Assembly: GCF_020880975.1 (NCBI RefSeq)
Contig: NZ_JAJIWP010000002.1
Coordinates: forward strand, 186,001 to 250,000
Direction of reading: 5' to 3'
Length of the DNA: 64,000 nucleotides
From: Mucilaginibacter sp. UR6-1
Lineage (GTDB): Bacteria > Bacteroidota > Bacteroidia > Sphingobacteriales > Sphingobacteriaceae
The notes under the pieces are model-generated. The model was not told where the DNA came from, did no database searches, and saw only the letters and a list, made by a program, of their open reading frames with translations. The translations under genes and the position numbers were made by a program. Positions 37,095 through 45,991 of this stretch are shown in pieces (within the stretch, counting starts at the first letter, position 1; each line of letters opens with the position of its first letter).

Positions 37095-39482
37095 ATGTTA
37101 GTTAATACCACTGCAAAATCAACATGTTACCACTGCGGACAGGATTGCGAAGAAACCACTTACCAATTTGATAAAAAGGAGTTTTGCTGCGTTGGCTGCC
37201 GGGGCGTATACCAGGTACTATCGCAAAGCGGCTTGTGTAATTACTATAACTATAACGAACATCCCGGTGCCAACCGCGCCCGTACCGACAAACGCTTTGA
37301 GTATCTTGACGAGCCGAAGATCATCAGTGACCTGGTTGATTTTACAGATGGCGGTATAACCATCGTTACTTTTTATATCCCTTATATCCATTGTAGCTCG
37401 TGCATCTGGTTGCTTGAACAGTTGCACCGCCTTAACCCTGCCATTTATTACAGCCGTATCGATTTCCTGAAAAAGCAGGTGAACATCCGTTTTGATAACG
37501 GGAAGATCAGCCTGCGCCAGGTGGTTGAACTACTGTTTGATATTGGTTACGAACCCCTCATCAACCTGCAGGATGTAGTGAAAAAGCAATCCACAGGTCA
37601 AAAAGATAACCTGGTACGCAAGATAGCCGTAGCCGGTTTTTGCTTTGGCAATGTGATGCTGCTCAGTTTCCCGGAGTACTTAGGCTTGGCCGGGCACGAG
37701 GAAAGTTTCAGGCGCTTTTTTGGCTGGTTAAACATTGTGTTCTCGATACCTGTAGCCTTTTACAGCGGTACCGAATATTTTACATCGGCTTACAATAACC
37801 TTAAAAACAAGGTTCTGAATATTGATTTCCCGTTAGCTCTGGGTATTGCCGTGCTGTTTATACGCACAGTGGTTGAGATCCTGACCCATAGCGGGCCCGG
37901 CTTTGCCGATACGCTTTGCGGCTTGGTATTCTTTCTGCTGGTGGGCAAATTTGTTCAACGTAAAACTTACTACCATATTTCTTTCGAGCGCGATTACAGG
38001 TCGTTCTTCCCGGTGGCGGTACAGGTGATAACGGATGAAGGCGAAAAGCCCCTGCCATTGAGCGATCTGAAAGTTGGGCAGCGTATCCGTATCCGTAATA
38101 ACGAGATCATTCCCGCCGATGCTATATTATTAAAAGGCAACGCCATGGTTGATTTTAGCTTTGTAACGGGCGAATCGGCACCGGTAAATAAAACTTTGGG
38201 CGAGATCATCTACGCAGGTGGCAGGCAGATGGGGGAGGCTTTGGAGATGGAGATCGTAAAACCTGTATCACAAAGTTACCTTACCCAGTTATGGAACAAT
38301 GAGGCTTTTACCCGCCGGCAGGATAACCGCATGCAAACCTTTAACGAGCGCGTGAGCAAGCATTTTACCATCGTGCTGCTGGTTATCGCTTTTGGTTCGC
38401 TGCTGTTTTGGCTGCCGTTTAACTGGCAGCGCGGCCTATCGGCATTTACCGCCGTGCTGATCGTGGCCTGCCCCTGCGCTTTGGCGCTGAGCACGCCGTT
38501 CACCATGGCGGCCGCGTTGAGCGTGTTCGACCGAAACTTTTTCTATCTCAAAAATACCGCCGTGGTTGAGCAGTTAGCCCGCATCAATACCCTTGTGTTT
38601 GATAAAACAGGCACCATCACCAGTAATAACAATAAATTACTTACCGATCATACCACCCTTTCGGCAACGCAAAAGCAACTGGTACAAAGCGTTTGCATCA
38701 ACTCCGGGCATCCCCTCAGCAGGCAGATCTGCGCTTACCTGGGTGCAGGTACGGTTTTGCCGGTATCTGCCTATAATGAAATTCCGGGCAAAGGCATCCG
38801 TGCCGTAATTGGCGAACATTTGGTTGCTATTGGCAGCAGCGAGTTTGTGGTGAACGGCGGTTACGAACTGAGTAACACCACCATGGTGCATGTAGTTATT
38901 GACGAAGTTTACCAGGGTTATTACAGCTTTAACCACCAATACCGGGATGGTTTGCAGGAGGTGGTCGCGTTATCGCCAAAATATGAACTCTACCTTTTAT
39001 CAGGCGATCAGGATCATGAGCGTAACGATTTGCTGCCCTACTTTAACCATCACAGCCACATGCTGTTCAAACAATCGCCACAGCAAAAGCTGGATTTTAT
39101 AAAGCAACTGCAAAGTCAGGGCAAAAAGGTAAGTATGCTGGGCGATGGGTTGAATGATGCCGGGGCGTTAAAGCAAAGCGACCTCGGTATTGCCATAACT
39201 GATAATGTGAATAATTTTTCGCCGGGCAGTGATGCCATTCTGGATGGGCGGTCGTTAAAAAGTTTTCCACGGTTTTTAACGTTTGCAAAGGATACCGTGA
39301 AGGTGATCCATATCTCCTTCTTTATATCGCTCACCTATAACCTCATTGGTTTAAGCTTCGCGGTAACGGGCAAACTGTCGCCGCTTACGGCAGCCATACT
39401 GATGCCGCTGAGCACAGCCACTATTATATCATTCACCAGTATTGCCACCCACGTGGCAGCCAAAAAACGCAAGTTGCTATGA
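37095..39482 (+). CDS. ccoI: Copper-translocating P-type ATPase for cbb3 oxidase assembly
   Basis: A 795-aa P1B-type ATPase of the CcoI/FixI group, delivering copper for the cbb3 oxidase. The N-terminus has a Cys-rich domain (CYHCGQDCEE, CCVGCRGVY) followed by a heavy-metal domain with C100-SS-C103. The translocation motif C459-P460-C461 is in VACPCALAL. The phosphorylated Asp is D503 in DKTGTIT, and GDGLNDAGAL forms the hinge. First gene of the cco cluster. The stop overlaps ccoS by 4 bp. Confidence 0.94.
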   Translation: MLVNTTAKSTCYHCGQDCEETTYQFDKKEFCCVGCRGVYQVLSQSGLCNYYNYNEHPGANRARTDKRFEYLDEPKIISDLVDFTDGGITIVTFYIPYIHCSSCIWLLEQLHRLNPAIYYSRIDFLKKQVNIRFDNGKISLRQVVELLFDIGYEPLINLQDVVKKQSTGQKDNLVRKIAVAGFCFGNVMLLSFPEYLGLAGHEESFRRFFGWLNIVFSIPVAFYSGTEYFTSAYNNLKNKVLNIDFPLALGIAVLFIRTVVEILTHSGPGFADTLCGLVFFLLVGKFVQRKTYYHISFERDYRSFFPVAVQVITDEGEKPLPLSDLKVGQRIRIRNNEIIPADAILLKGNAMVDFSFVTGESAPVNKTLGEIIYAGGRQMGEALEMEIVKPVSQSYLTQLWNNEAFTRRQDNRMQTFNERVSKHFTIVLLVIAFGSLLFWLPFNWQRGLSAFTAVLIVACPCALALSTPFTMAAALSVFDRNFFYLKNTAVVEQLARINTLVFDKTGTITSNNNKLLTDHTTLSATQKQLVQSVCINSGHPLSRQICAYLGAGTVLPVSAYNEIPGKGIRAVIGEHLVAIGSSEFVVNGGYELSNTTMVHVVIDEVYQGYYSFNHQYRDGLQEVVALSPKYELYLLSGDQDHERNDLLPYFNHHSHMLFKQSPQQKLDFIKQLQSQGKKVSMLGDGLNDAGALKQSDLGIAITDNVNNFSPGSDAILDGRSLKSFPRFLTFAKDTVKVIHISFFISLTYNLIGLSFAVTGKLSPLTAAILMPLSTATIISFTSIATHVAAKKRKLL

Positions 39483-39640
39483 GCATAATTTATTTTTTAA
39501 TAGGGTGCAGCATATTGCTGGCCCTGGGCTTTTTATGTGCCTTTTTTTGGGCGCAGCGCAAAGGCCAGCACGATGACCTTTACACCCCATCCGTGCGCAT
39601 CCTGCTGGATGACGATACCTCCGGCGAAGCCAAAAAATGA
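39479..39640 (+). CDS. ccoS: cbb3 oxidase maturation protein CcoS
   Basis: A 53-aa one-helix membrane protein, MSIIYFLIGCSILLALGFLC at its start, then a positive stretch (WAQRKGQHDD) and YTPSVRILLDD, which match CcoS. The ATG overlaps the ccoI stop (ATGA). CcoS is needed for cofactor insertion into cbb3 oxidase in other bacteria. The stop codon lies inside the FNR-like site that precedes ccoNO. Confidence 0.88.
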   Translation: MSIIYFLIGCSILLALGFLCAFFWAQRKGQHDDLYTPSVRILLDDDTSGEAKK

Positions 39641-39650
39641 TGTACATCAT
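39637..39650. promoter_or_regulatory. FNR-like site before ccoNO
   Basis: ATGATGTACATCAT is a perfect 14-bp palindrome containing TGAT-GTAC-ATCA, the closest copy to a classical FNR/FixK box. Its centre is about 91 bp before the ccoNO ATG, and it overlaps the ccoS stop codon. Confidence 0.7.
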
Positions 39651-39662
39651 GTTTATGGCTAA

Positions 39663-39679
39663 CCGGCATCACGTGCCGG
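39663..39679 (+). promoter_or_regulatory. Inverted repeat between FNR-like site and ccoNO
   Basis: CCGGCA-TCACG-TGCCGG, a perfect 6-bp inverted repeat with a 5-bp spacer, centred about 64 bp before the ccoNO ATG. It may be a second operator or a short leader hairpin. No other copy was seen. Confidence 0.3.
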
Positions 39680-39734
39680 GCATAGCAGGCAATCTAATTT
39701 TACACCATTAATTATTTGAACTAACCGCAATATT

Positions 39735-41867
39735 ATGCAACCCGAAAAATTTTACTACGATAACAAGATTGTACGAAATTTTGGAATTGCCACCATTGTT
39801 TGGGGAATTATAGGCATGACGGTAGGGCTACTGGTAGCCATGCAGTTGTTTAAACCCGGCATGAACATGGGCAACCAATACACTACCTTTGGCCGCATAC
39901 GCCCGCTGCATACCAACGCGGTGATCTTCGCGTTTGTGGGCAACGCCATTTTTATGGGCGTTTACTACTCGCTGCAACGCCTGTTAAAGGCCCGCATGTT
40001 TAGCGATGCCCTGAGCAAGATCCACTTTTGGGGATGGCAGCTCATCATCGTATCGGCAGTAATTACTTTGCCGTTGGGCTTTACCACCTCGCACGAGTAT
40101 GCCGAGTTGGAATGGCCTATTGATATTGCCATTACCCTGATATGGGTGGTATTTGGTATCAACATGTTTGGCACTATCATTAAACGCCGTGAGCGGCACC
40201 TGTATGTAGCCATCTGGTTTTATATTGCCACGTTTGTTACTATAGCGGTACTGCATATCGTTAACTCGTTCGAACTGCCTATATCAGGTTTAAAAAGCTA
40301 CTACCTGTATGCCGGCGTGCAGGATGCGCTGGTGCAATGGTGGTACGGGCACAACGCGGTAGCCTTCTTTTTAACCACCCCATACCTGGGCATGATGTAT
40401 TACTTTTTGCCCAAGATGGCCAACCGCCCGGTATATTCATACAAGCTGAGCATTCTGCACTTTTGGGCGCTGATATTTATTTACATATGGGCTGGTCCGC
40501 ACCACCTGTTGTATACCACCTTGCCAAGCTGGGCGCAATCATTAGGCATCGTATTCTCTATTATGCTGATAGCGCCAAGCTGGGGCGGCATGATCAACGG
40601 GCTACTTACCCTGCGTGGCGCCTGGGATAAGGTGCGTGACGACGTGGTGCTTAAATTTATGGTGGTAGGCTTAACCGCCTACGGCATGGCCACTTTTGAG
40701 GGACCGATGCTTTCATTAAAGCAAGTGAATGCCATTGGCCACTTTACCGACTGGATAGTAGCCCACGTACACGTAGGCGCTTTGGGCTGGAACGGCTTTT
40801 TAACTTTTGCTATATTATACTGGCTGATACCGAGAATTTACCGCACACAACTATATTCACTCAAACTGGCCTCGTTTCATTTTTGGATAGGTACGCTGGG
40901 CATCTTATTCTATGCCGTGCCGATGTACTGGGCGGGCTTTACCCAGGGCTTGATGTTGAAAGAGTTTACCCCCGAGGGCATCCTGAAATACCCAACGTTT
41001 TTGGAAACCACGCTGCGCATCATCCCGATGCATGTTATGCGTGCTGTTGGCGGTGGTTTATACCTGGTAGGTGTGATTGTAATGGCTTATAACCTGGCGC
41101 GCACCATGGCTATAGGCAAGCTGGTAGCGCAGGAACCTGCCGAAGCCATGCCGTTGGAAAAGGTATTTGTAGCGCACGATGAAGGCGATAATTTTTGGCA
41201 CCGCGTGCTGGAGCGTAAGCCGATACAACTGATGGTGCTTTCACTGCTGGTAATACTGATAGGCAGTATCATCGAACTAATCCCGACCATAACCATCTCC
41301 TCAAACGTGCCTACTATTGCCAGTGTAAAACCCTATACGCCGCTGGAGTTACAGGGGCGCGATATATACATCCGAGAGGGTTGTGTTAACTGCCACTCGC
41401 AAACGGTAAGGCCTTTTCGCTCAGAAACGGAGCGTTACGGCGAATACAGCAAGGCCGGTGAGTTTGTGTACGATCACCCTTTCCTGTGGGGTTCAAAACG
41501 TACCGGGCCCGATCTGCAACGCGAGGGGGGCAAGTACAGCAATGCCTGGCACTATAACCACATGCTCGACCCGAGGCTGATGTCGCCGGGCAGTATCATG
41601 CCAAATTACGATTGGCTGATCAACCAAAAGCTCGACACTACTACCACGGCATCTAAAATAAATGCCATGCGCACATTGGGTGTGCCTTACGCCGCCGGTT
41701 ATGATAAGCTGGCCAATACCGAGCTGGACAAACAGGCCAAAGGTATTGCCGACAATCTGGCAAAAGACAAGATAAAGGTACAAAGCGACCGCGAGATAGT
41801 AGCGCTGATAGCCTATCTGCAACGCCTGGGTACCGATATTAAAGTAACTAAAACCGCTAATAACTAA
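39735..41867 (+). CDS. ccoNO: cbb3 cytochrome c oxidase, fused subunits I and II
   Basis: A 710-aa fusion of CcoN and CcoO. Residues ~1-480 are the heme-copper catalytic subunit with about 12 helices; heme and copper His ligands are evident in IRPLHTNAVIF, QWWYGHNAVAFF and WAGPHHLLYTTLP. Residues ~520-710 are CcoO with a single c-type heme motif C550-VN-C553-H554. Fusion is common in Bacteroidota. The enzyme is a high-affinity terminal oxidase for low oxygen. Preceded by an FNR-like palindrome. Confidence 0.96.
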   Translation: MQPEKFYYDNKIVRNFGIATIVWGIIGMTVGLLVAMQLFKPGMNMGNQYTTFGRIRPLHTNAVIFAFVGNAIFMGVYYSLQRLLKARMFSDALSKIHFWGWQLIIVSAVITLPLGFTTSHEYAELEWPIDIAITLIWVVFGINMFGTIIKRRERHLYVAIWFYIATFVTIAVLHIVNSFELPISGLKSYYLYAGVQDALVQWWYGHNAVAFFLTTPYLGMMYYFLPKMANRPVYSYKLSILHFWALIFIYIWAGPHHLLYTTLPSWAQSLGIVFSIMLIAPSWGGMINGLLTLRGAWDKVRDDVVLKFMVVGLTAYGMATFEGPMLSLKQVNAIGHFTDWIVAHVHVGALGWNGFLTFAILYWLIPRIYRTQLYSLKLASFHFWIGTLGILFYAVPMYWAGFTQGLMLKEFTPEGILKYPTFLETTLRIIPMHVMRAVGGGLYLVGVIVMAYNLARTMAIGKLVAQEPAEAMPLEKVFVAHDEGDNFWHRVLERKPIQLMVLSLLVILIGSIIELIPTITISSNVPTIASVKPYTPLELQGRDIYIREGCVNCHSQTVRPFRSETERYGEYSKAGEFVYDHPFLWGSKRTGPDLQREGGKYSNAWHYNHMLDPRLMSPGSIMPNYDWLINQKLDTTTTASKINAMRTLGVPYAAGYDKLANTELDKQAKGIADNLAKDKIKVQSDREIVALIAYLQRLGTDIKVTKTANN

Positions 41868-41872
41868 GCGCC

Positions 41873-42064
41873 ATGTTTAAACAATTTGTACAGGGTATTG
41901 ATGGTAACCAGGTTTACCTCATCACCTCGTTAGCCATATTTCTGCTGTTTTTTATCGTGGTAACGGTAATGCTCATCCGCATAAAAAAACCACATGCCGA
42001 CTATATGAGCGATATACCATTGAGCGACAATCAACCTAAACACCTAAATATACAAGAGCTATGA
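41873..42064 (+). CDS. ccoQ: cbb3 oxidase subunit CcoQ
   Basis: A 63-aa single-helix membrane protein (NQVYLITSLAIFLLFFIVVT) lying 5 bp after ccoNO and overlapping ccoP by 4 bp. Size, helix position and location are those of CcoQ/FixQ, a small subunit that stabilises the oxidase. Confidence 0.85.
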   Translation: MFKQFVQGIDGNQVYLITSLAIFLLFFIVVTVMLIRIKKPHADYMSDIPLSDNQPKHLNIQEL

Positions 42065-42951
42065 AAAAGCTATTGACCGCGTTTGTGCTGATAACAACTT
42101 TAGGCACTGCCCCTGTAATGGCAGCCAATGATACGTTGATGCCTGTTGATACCATGAACTACATTGGCTACGGCGCCATTATGCTGATGCTGGTATTGTT
42201 TGTAGTAACCATGCTGGTTTTGCTGCGTACGTTTAAGGTACTTACCCGCCTGTTAATGGGTGCCGAGGCTAAGAATGCGCCTGCGGAAGTTGAGGCGGAG
42301 GTAGTACCCGCTAAACCAAAGAACAGCCTGGTAAATAAGCTGCTCTCTTTACGTCCAATGGCCGAGGAGGAATCACTGCTTACCGAGCACGATTTTGACG
42401 GCATTAAGGAATTGAATAACCCCACACCGGCCTGGTTTATGGGGCTGTTTTATACAACAATTGTATTTGCGGTTGGGTACCTGCTTGTTTACCACGTGTT
42501 CGGCATAGGGCAGTTACAGGATCAGGAGTATCAAACCGAAATGACCATTGCCAATAAAGAGAAGGAAGCCTTTCTGGCGAAATCAGCCAACCGGGTTGAT
42601 GAAAATACGGTCACCCTGTCAAAGGATGGCGCGGTATTACAATCAGGCGCTACGGTATTTAAAACCCATTGTGCCGCCTGCCACGGCGAGAAGGGGCAAG
42701 GTGTTGTTGGGCCTAACCTTACTGATGAGTACTGGCTGCACGGCGGTAAAATAAACGATGTGTTTAAAACCATTAAATACGGTGTACAGGCCAAGGGTAT
42801 GCCCAACTGGGAAAAGCAACTTACCCCTAAACAAATTGCCGATGTAGCCAGCTATATCAAATCAATATACGGAACAAAACCTGCAGGTGCCAAAGAACCA
42901 CAGGGCGATATTTATAAAGATGACGCTGCCGCTAAAACGGCATCTATTTAA
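42061..42951 (+). CDS. ccoP: cbb3 oxidase subunit CcoP, single-heme form
   Basis: A 296-aa membrane-anchored cytochrome c subunit. It has an N-terminal signal/anchor and a second helix, then the typical FDGIKELNNPTPAWFMGLFY segment. Only one CXXCH motif is present (C204-AA-C207-H208 in HCAACHGEKGQG), where proteobacterial CcoP has two. It delivers electrons from soluble cytochromes to CcoO. It overlaps ccoQ by 4 bp, and ccoG follows after 14 bp. Confidence 0.93.
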   Translation: MKKLLTAFVLITTLGTAPVMAANDTLMPVDTMNYIGYGAIMLMLVLFVVTMLVLLRTFKVLTRLLMGAEAKNAPAEVEAEVVPAKPKNSLVNKLLSLRPMAEEESLLTEHDFDGIKELNNPTPAWFMGLFYTTIVFAVGYLLVYHVFGIGQLQDQEYQTEMTIANKEKEAFLAKSANRVDENTVTLSKDGAVLQSGATVFKTHCAACHGEKGQGVVGPNLTDEYWLHGGKINDVFKTIKYGVQAKGMPNWEKQLTPKQIADVASYIKSIYGTKPAGAKEPQGDIYKDDAAAKTASI

Positions 42952-42965
42952 AATAAACTACAGAT

Positions 42966-44357
42966 ATGCTTACCGCTGATATTACCGCGCAACCTAATAC
43001 CACCACTGGCGGTGGCCGCCGATGGATGTACCCGGTTGTGCGTAAAGGTAAGCTGTACCGGTACCGCAGCCTGTTAAGTTATATTTACCTGGTGTTATTT
43101 TTTGCCGGACCATTCATCAGCATTAGCGGGCACCCGCTGTTGCTGCTTAATGTGCTGGAGCGCCGCTTTGTAATACTGGGGCAGGTATTTTGGCCGCAGG
43201 ATTTCTTTTTATTTGTATTGGCTATGCTGGCCGGCCTGGTGTGCATCATACTGTTCACCATAGCGTTTGGCCGGTTGTTTTGTGGGTGGATCTGTCCGCA
43301 AACCATTTTTATGGAGATGGTTTTCCGTAAGATAGAGATATGGATAGAGGGCGATGCCAAAAAGCGCCGCAAGCTGGATGAAGGCCCGCTTAACAGCGAA
43401 AAGCTGGTTAAGAAATCATTAAAGCATGCCATCTTCATTGTGTCGTCGTTTTTGATAGCCAATACTTTTTTGGCATACATTATTGGTAAGGATGCATTAA
43501 TAAAAATCATTACTGAGCCGGTTGCTATGCACTGGTCGGGCTTTGTAAGTATTTGTGTGTTTGCCGTGGTGTTTTATTTGGTGTACAGCCAAATACGGGA
43601 GATTGTGTGTACCGTGATCTGTCCGTACGGACGGCTACAAGGGGTATTGATTGATAAGAGCACGCTGGTGGTAGCCTACAATTTTTTACGTGGCGAGCCG
43701 CGGGGCAAGATCTCCAAAAAACAGGATCAAACCCAAAAAGGCGATTGTGTGGATTGCGGTTTGTGTGTGGATGTTTGCCCTACAGGCATTGATATACGCA
43801 AAGGTACCCAACCGGAATGCATCAACTGTACCGCCTGTATTGATGCCTGCAACCAGGTGATGGACAAGATCAACAAGCCGCTTAACCTCATCGGGTTTTA
43901 CTCCGAAGAAAGCATAGCCCAAAAGGAGCAGCCAAAGTTTAACAGGCGTATGGTTGCTTACAGTGCGGTTATTGTGGTGCTGCTGGGTGTGCTTACCTCC
44001 TTTGTACTTAAACGCAGCGCGGTTGATGTTACCATACTACGGTCAGCAGGGATGCTGTACCAGGAGCAGCCGGGCGGTTACATCAGCAATATTTATAATG
44101 CCGAACTGATCAACAAAACCAACACTTCGCAACAGATCACGTTGGTTACTGATGATACCGATATCAAGGTAAAATACATTCAGGCCCCGGGTACCTTAAA
44201 GGCCGAAAGCGAGGGCAAGGCGGTTTTCTTTTTAATGATACCGGCCGACAAAATAAAAAACGCTAAAACTGATATTAAAATTAAAGTGATGCGGGGTAAT
44301 GAAACACTCAGCACTATATCAACAGCATTTATAGGACCAATTTATGGAAGCGATTAA
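42966..44357 (+). CDS. ccoG: cbb3 oxidase accessory polyferredoxin
   Basis: A 463-aa integral membrane iron-sulfur protein of the CcoG/RdxA/FixG family. It has about five helices, CGWICPQTIFMEMVF and CTVICPYGRLQ segments, and two ferredoxin-type 4Fe-4S motifs (CVDCGLCVDVCPTGID and CINCTACIDACNQVM). The C-terminal ~110 residues are an Ig-like periplasmic domain. In other bacteria it reduces Cu(II) for oxidase assembly. It overlaps ccoH by 14 bp. Confidence 0.94.
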   Translation: MLTADITAQPNTTTGGGRRWMYPVVRKGKLYRYRSLLSYIYLVLFFAGPFISISGHPLLLLNVLERRFVILGQVFWPQDFFLFVLAMLAGLVCIILFTIAFGRLFCGWICPQTIFMEMVFRKIEIWIEGDAKKRRKLDEGPLNSEKLVKKSLKHAIFIVSSFLIANTFLAYIIGKDALIKIITEPVAMHWSGFVSICVFAVVFYLVYSQIREIVCTVICPYGRLQGVLIDKSTLVVAYNFLRGEPRGKISKKQDQTQKGDCVDCGLCVDVCPTGIDIRKGTQPECINCTACIDACNQVMDKINKPLNLIGFYSEESIAQKEQPKFNRRMVAYSAVIVVLLGVLTSFVLKRSAVDVTILRSAGMLYQEQPGGYISNIYNAELINKTNTSQQITLVTDDTDIKVKYIQAPGTLKAESEGKAVFFLMIPADKIKNAKTDIKIKVMRGNETLSTISTAFIGPIYGSD

Positions 44358-44784
44358 AAATTGGAATTGGGGCAAATGGCTGGTTACCGGTATGGTAACC
44401 TTTATGCTCTTTATCATCTGTATGGCGGTTTACATGTTAAGGCAGCCTGCTGATGATTATGATAACAGCTATTACGAAAAAGGCCTGGCCTATAACAACG
44501 AATACATCCGCCAAAAAAATGTGGAGCAGGATCATGCGCAGCCCATTATAAAGGTAGAGGGCAACGCCATGAACATACAGTTTACCGGCGAGGCAAACGG
44601 CAAACTAACATTCCTCCGCCCATCAGGGCAACGGTTTGATAAGGCTATGGATCTGGCTACTGGCGCGGGTGGTTTGTTCAGCATACCATTAACTGATTTT
44701 AAGCAAGGGCGGTGGCAATTGGTTATTAACTGGCAGCAGGGCAACAGGCAATACCTATACAAGCAAGAGATCACCTTACCATGA
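44344..44784 (+). CDS. ccoH: FixH/CcoH-like protein
   Basis: A 146-aa protein with one N-terminal membrane helix (LVTGMVTFMLFIICMAVYML) and a periplasmic beta-rich domain. The YENSYYEKGLAYN-like motif (here DNSYYEKGLAYNNEYI) is characteristic of FixH. It helps assemble the cbb3 oxidase. It overlaps both ccoG (14 bp) and the next gene (4 bp), so the end of the operon is translationally coupled. Confidence 0.9.
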   Translation: MEAIKNWNWGKWLVTGMVTFMLFIICMAVYMLRQPADDYDNSYYEKGLAYNNEYIRQKNVEQDHAQPIIKVEGNAMNIQFTGEANGKLTFLRPSGQRFDKAMDLATGAGGLFSIPLTDFKQGRWQLVINWQQGNRQYLYKQEITLP

Positions 44785-45467
44785 GCGACTGGCAGGTAGC
44801 GTTTTTTATAGGCCTTTTCGGCAGTGTGCATTGCATCGGTATGTGCGGACCGTTAATGCTGGCCGTGCCTTTTAAAAGGCGTTCGGCATGGCTGCTTGCT
44901 TTTGATAAACTGCAGTACCAATTGGGCCGTACCATAAGCTATGTTGTTCTCGGTTTGATTATCGGGCTTATAGGCAAGCAAATATGGCTGGCCAACATCC
45001 AGAACGGGTTGAGCATTGTAAGCGGTATACTCATCATATTGGCGGCTTTATCCCGCTTAATTAAACACTCATTTAAAAGTACAGGCATCGCCATAAAGTT
45101 GATGCAGCCGTTTAACAATATGCTGGTATGGGCATTGAAAAACCGTGCCGGGCATTTAATTACCGGTATGCTTAACGGCTTGCTGCCCTGTGGGTTTGTT
45201 TACCTGGCGCTGGTAGGCGCTGTTAACACCGGTACGGTTTTAAATTCAGCCGGGTTTATGTTTTGGTTTGGAATGGGCACCCTGCCGCTGATGTTCGCTG
45301 CCGCGCTTGGCAGCGGTTTTTTCACCGTATCATTAAGGCGAAAGTTGAATAGGGTGATACCATATTTTATGCTATGCCTGGGGGTATGGTTTGTACTGCG
45401 GGGCTTAGCGCTTAATGTGCCTTACCTTAGTCCGCCTGCAATGGATGCACCCGCATTATGCAAATAA
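44781..45467 (+). CDS. SafE/TauE-like (UreH/CcdA-like) membrane protein of the cco operon
   Basis: A 228-aa six-helix membrane protein. The N-terminal FGSVHCIGMCGPLMLAV and later LNGLLPCGFVYLALVGAVN segments, each with conserved Cys, are typical of the 'sulfite exporter TauE/SafE' group that accompanies cco genes and is likely to be involved in metal or thiol handling during oxidase assembly. It overlaps ccoH by 4 bp. The exact substrate is unknown. Confidence 0.85.
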   Translation: MSDWQVAFFIGLFGSVHCIGMCGPLMLAVPFKRRSAWLLAFDKLQYQLGRTISYVVLGLIIGLIGKQIWLANIQNGLSIVSGILIILAALSRLIKHSFKSTGIAIKLMQPFNNMLVWALKNRAGHLITGMLNGLLPCGFVYLALVGAVNTGTVLNSAGFMFWFGMGTLPLMFAAALGSGFFTVSLRRKLNRVIPYFMLCLGVWFVLRGLALNVPYLSPPAMDAPALCK

Positions 45468-45473
45468 AAAATG

Positions 45474-45485
45474 TGCGTAAGGTCA
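45474..45485. promoter_or_regulatory. Weak FNR-like site before the small membrane protein gene
   Basis: TGCG-TAAG-GTCA matches the right half-site and only part of the left. The centre is about 84 bp before the ATG at 45564, the same distance as the stronger sites, which is the main reason to report it. Confidence 0.4.
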
Positions 45486-45563
45486 CTTTTTGTTATGATG
45501 GCTGTCATGGTGCAGGTACGCGTTTATCCACAATTTTGAATTGTAAACAAAACGATAAATGTT

Positions 45564-45911
45564 ATGGCAACTATAAAAACAATAACCCCGCATTTTGTAA
45601 GTGATAACCAACCGGCAACCCTGCATTTTAACTTGTGGGCTAAGTTTAATGAGTTTGCCGACGCGCAAAAAAGCAACCAAACCTTATGGTTTTTTTTAGT
45701 ACTGATGGTGCATGGCGTGGTGTTTTTACCCATCCCGGCGGTACTGAGCTACTACTTTGACGGCTCTGCCGCGGTGTTAGCCGTAACCATGATCTGCTTT
45801 TTTGCAAACCTGATCGCCAATATGGCCGGTGCCGGTATACGTACCGTGCTCAAGCTGTTCGCGGCCAGTATTTTAATTCATGTGGCAATGATCATCATTG
45901 TAATAGTTTAA
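45564..45911 (+). CDS. Small membrane protein, unknown function
   Basis: A 115-aa protein with a soluble N-terminus of about 42 residues and three hydrophobic helices (LWFFLVLMVHGVVFLPIPAV, AAVLAVTMICFFANLIA, LKLFAASILIHVAMIIIVIV). I do not recognise a family. It has its own weak FNR-like site and its own terminator, so it is probably a separate unit in the low-oxygen module. Confidence 0.7.
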   Translation: MATIKTITPHFVSDNQPATLHFNLWAKFNEFADAQKSNQTLWFFLVLMVHGVVFLPIPAVLSYYFDGSAAVLAVTMICFFANLIANMAGAGIRTVLKLFAASILIHVAMIIIVIV

Positions 45912-45936
45912 CAAACAGGATTTAGTGTGGATGAAT

Positions 45937-45964
45937 AAAAAAGCGGTTATCAGCCGCTTTTTTT
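45937..45964. terminator. Bidirectional-type terminator
   Basis: AAAAAAGCGG (45937-45946) pairs with CCGCTTTTTTT (45954-45964), a G/C core flanked by A and T runs. It separates the 115-aa gene from the 591-aa gene, which therefore likely has its own promoter within the next 27 bp or depends on read-through. Confidence 0.8.
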
Positions 45965-45991
45965 ATTGAATAATAATTGATTTAAATAACG

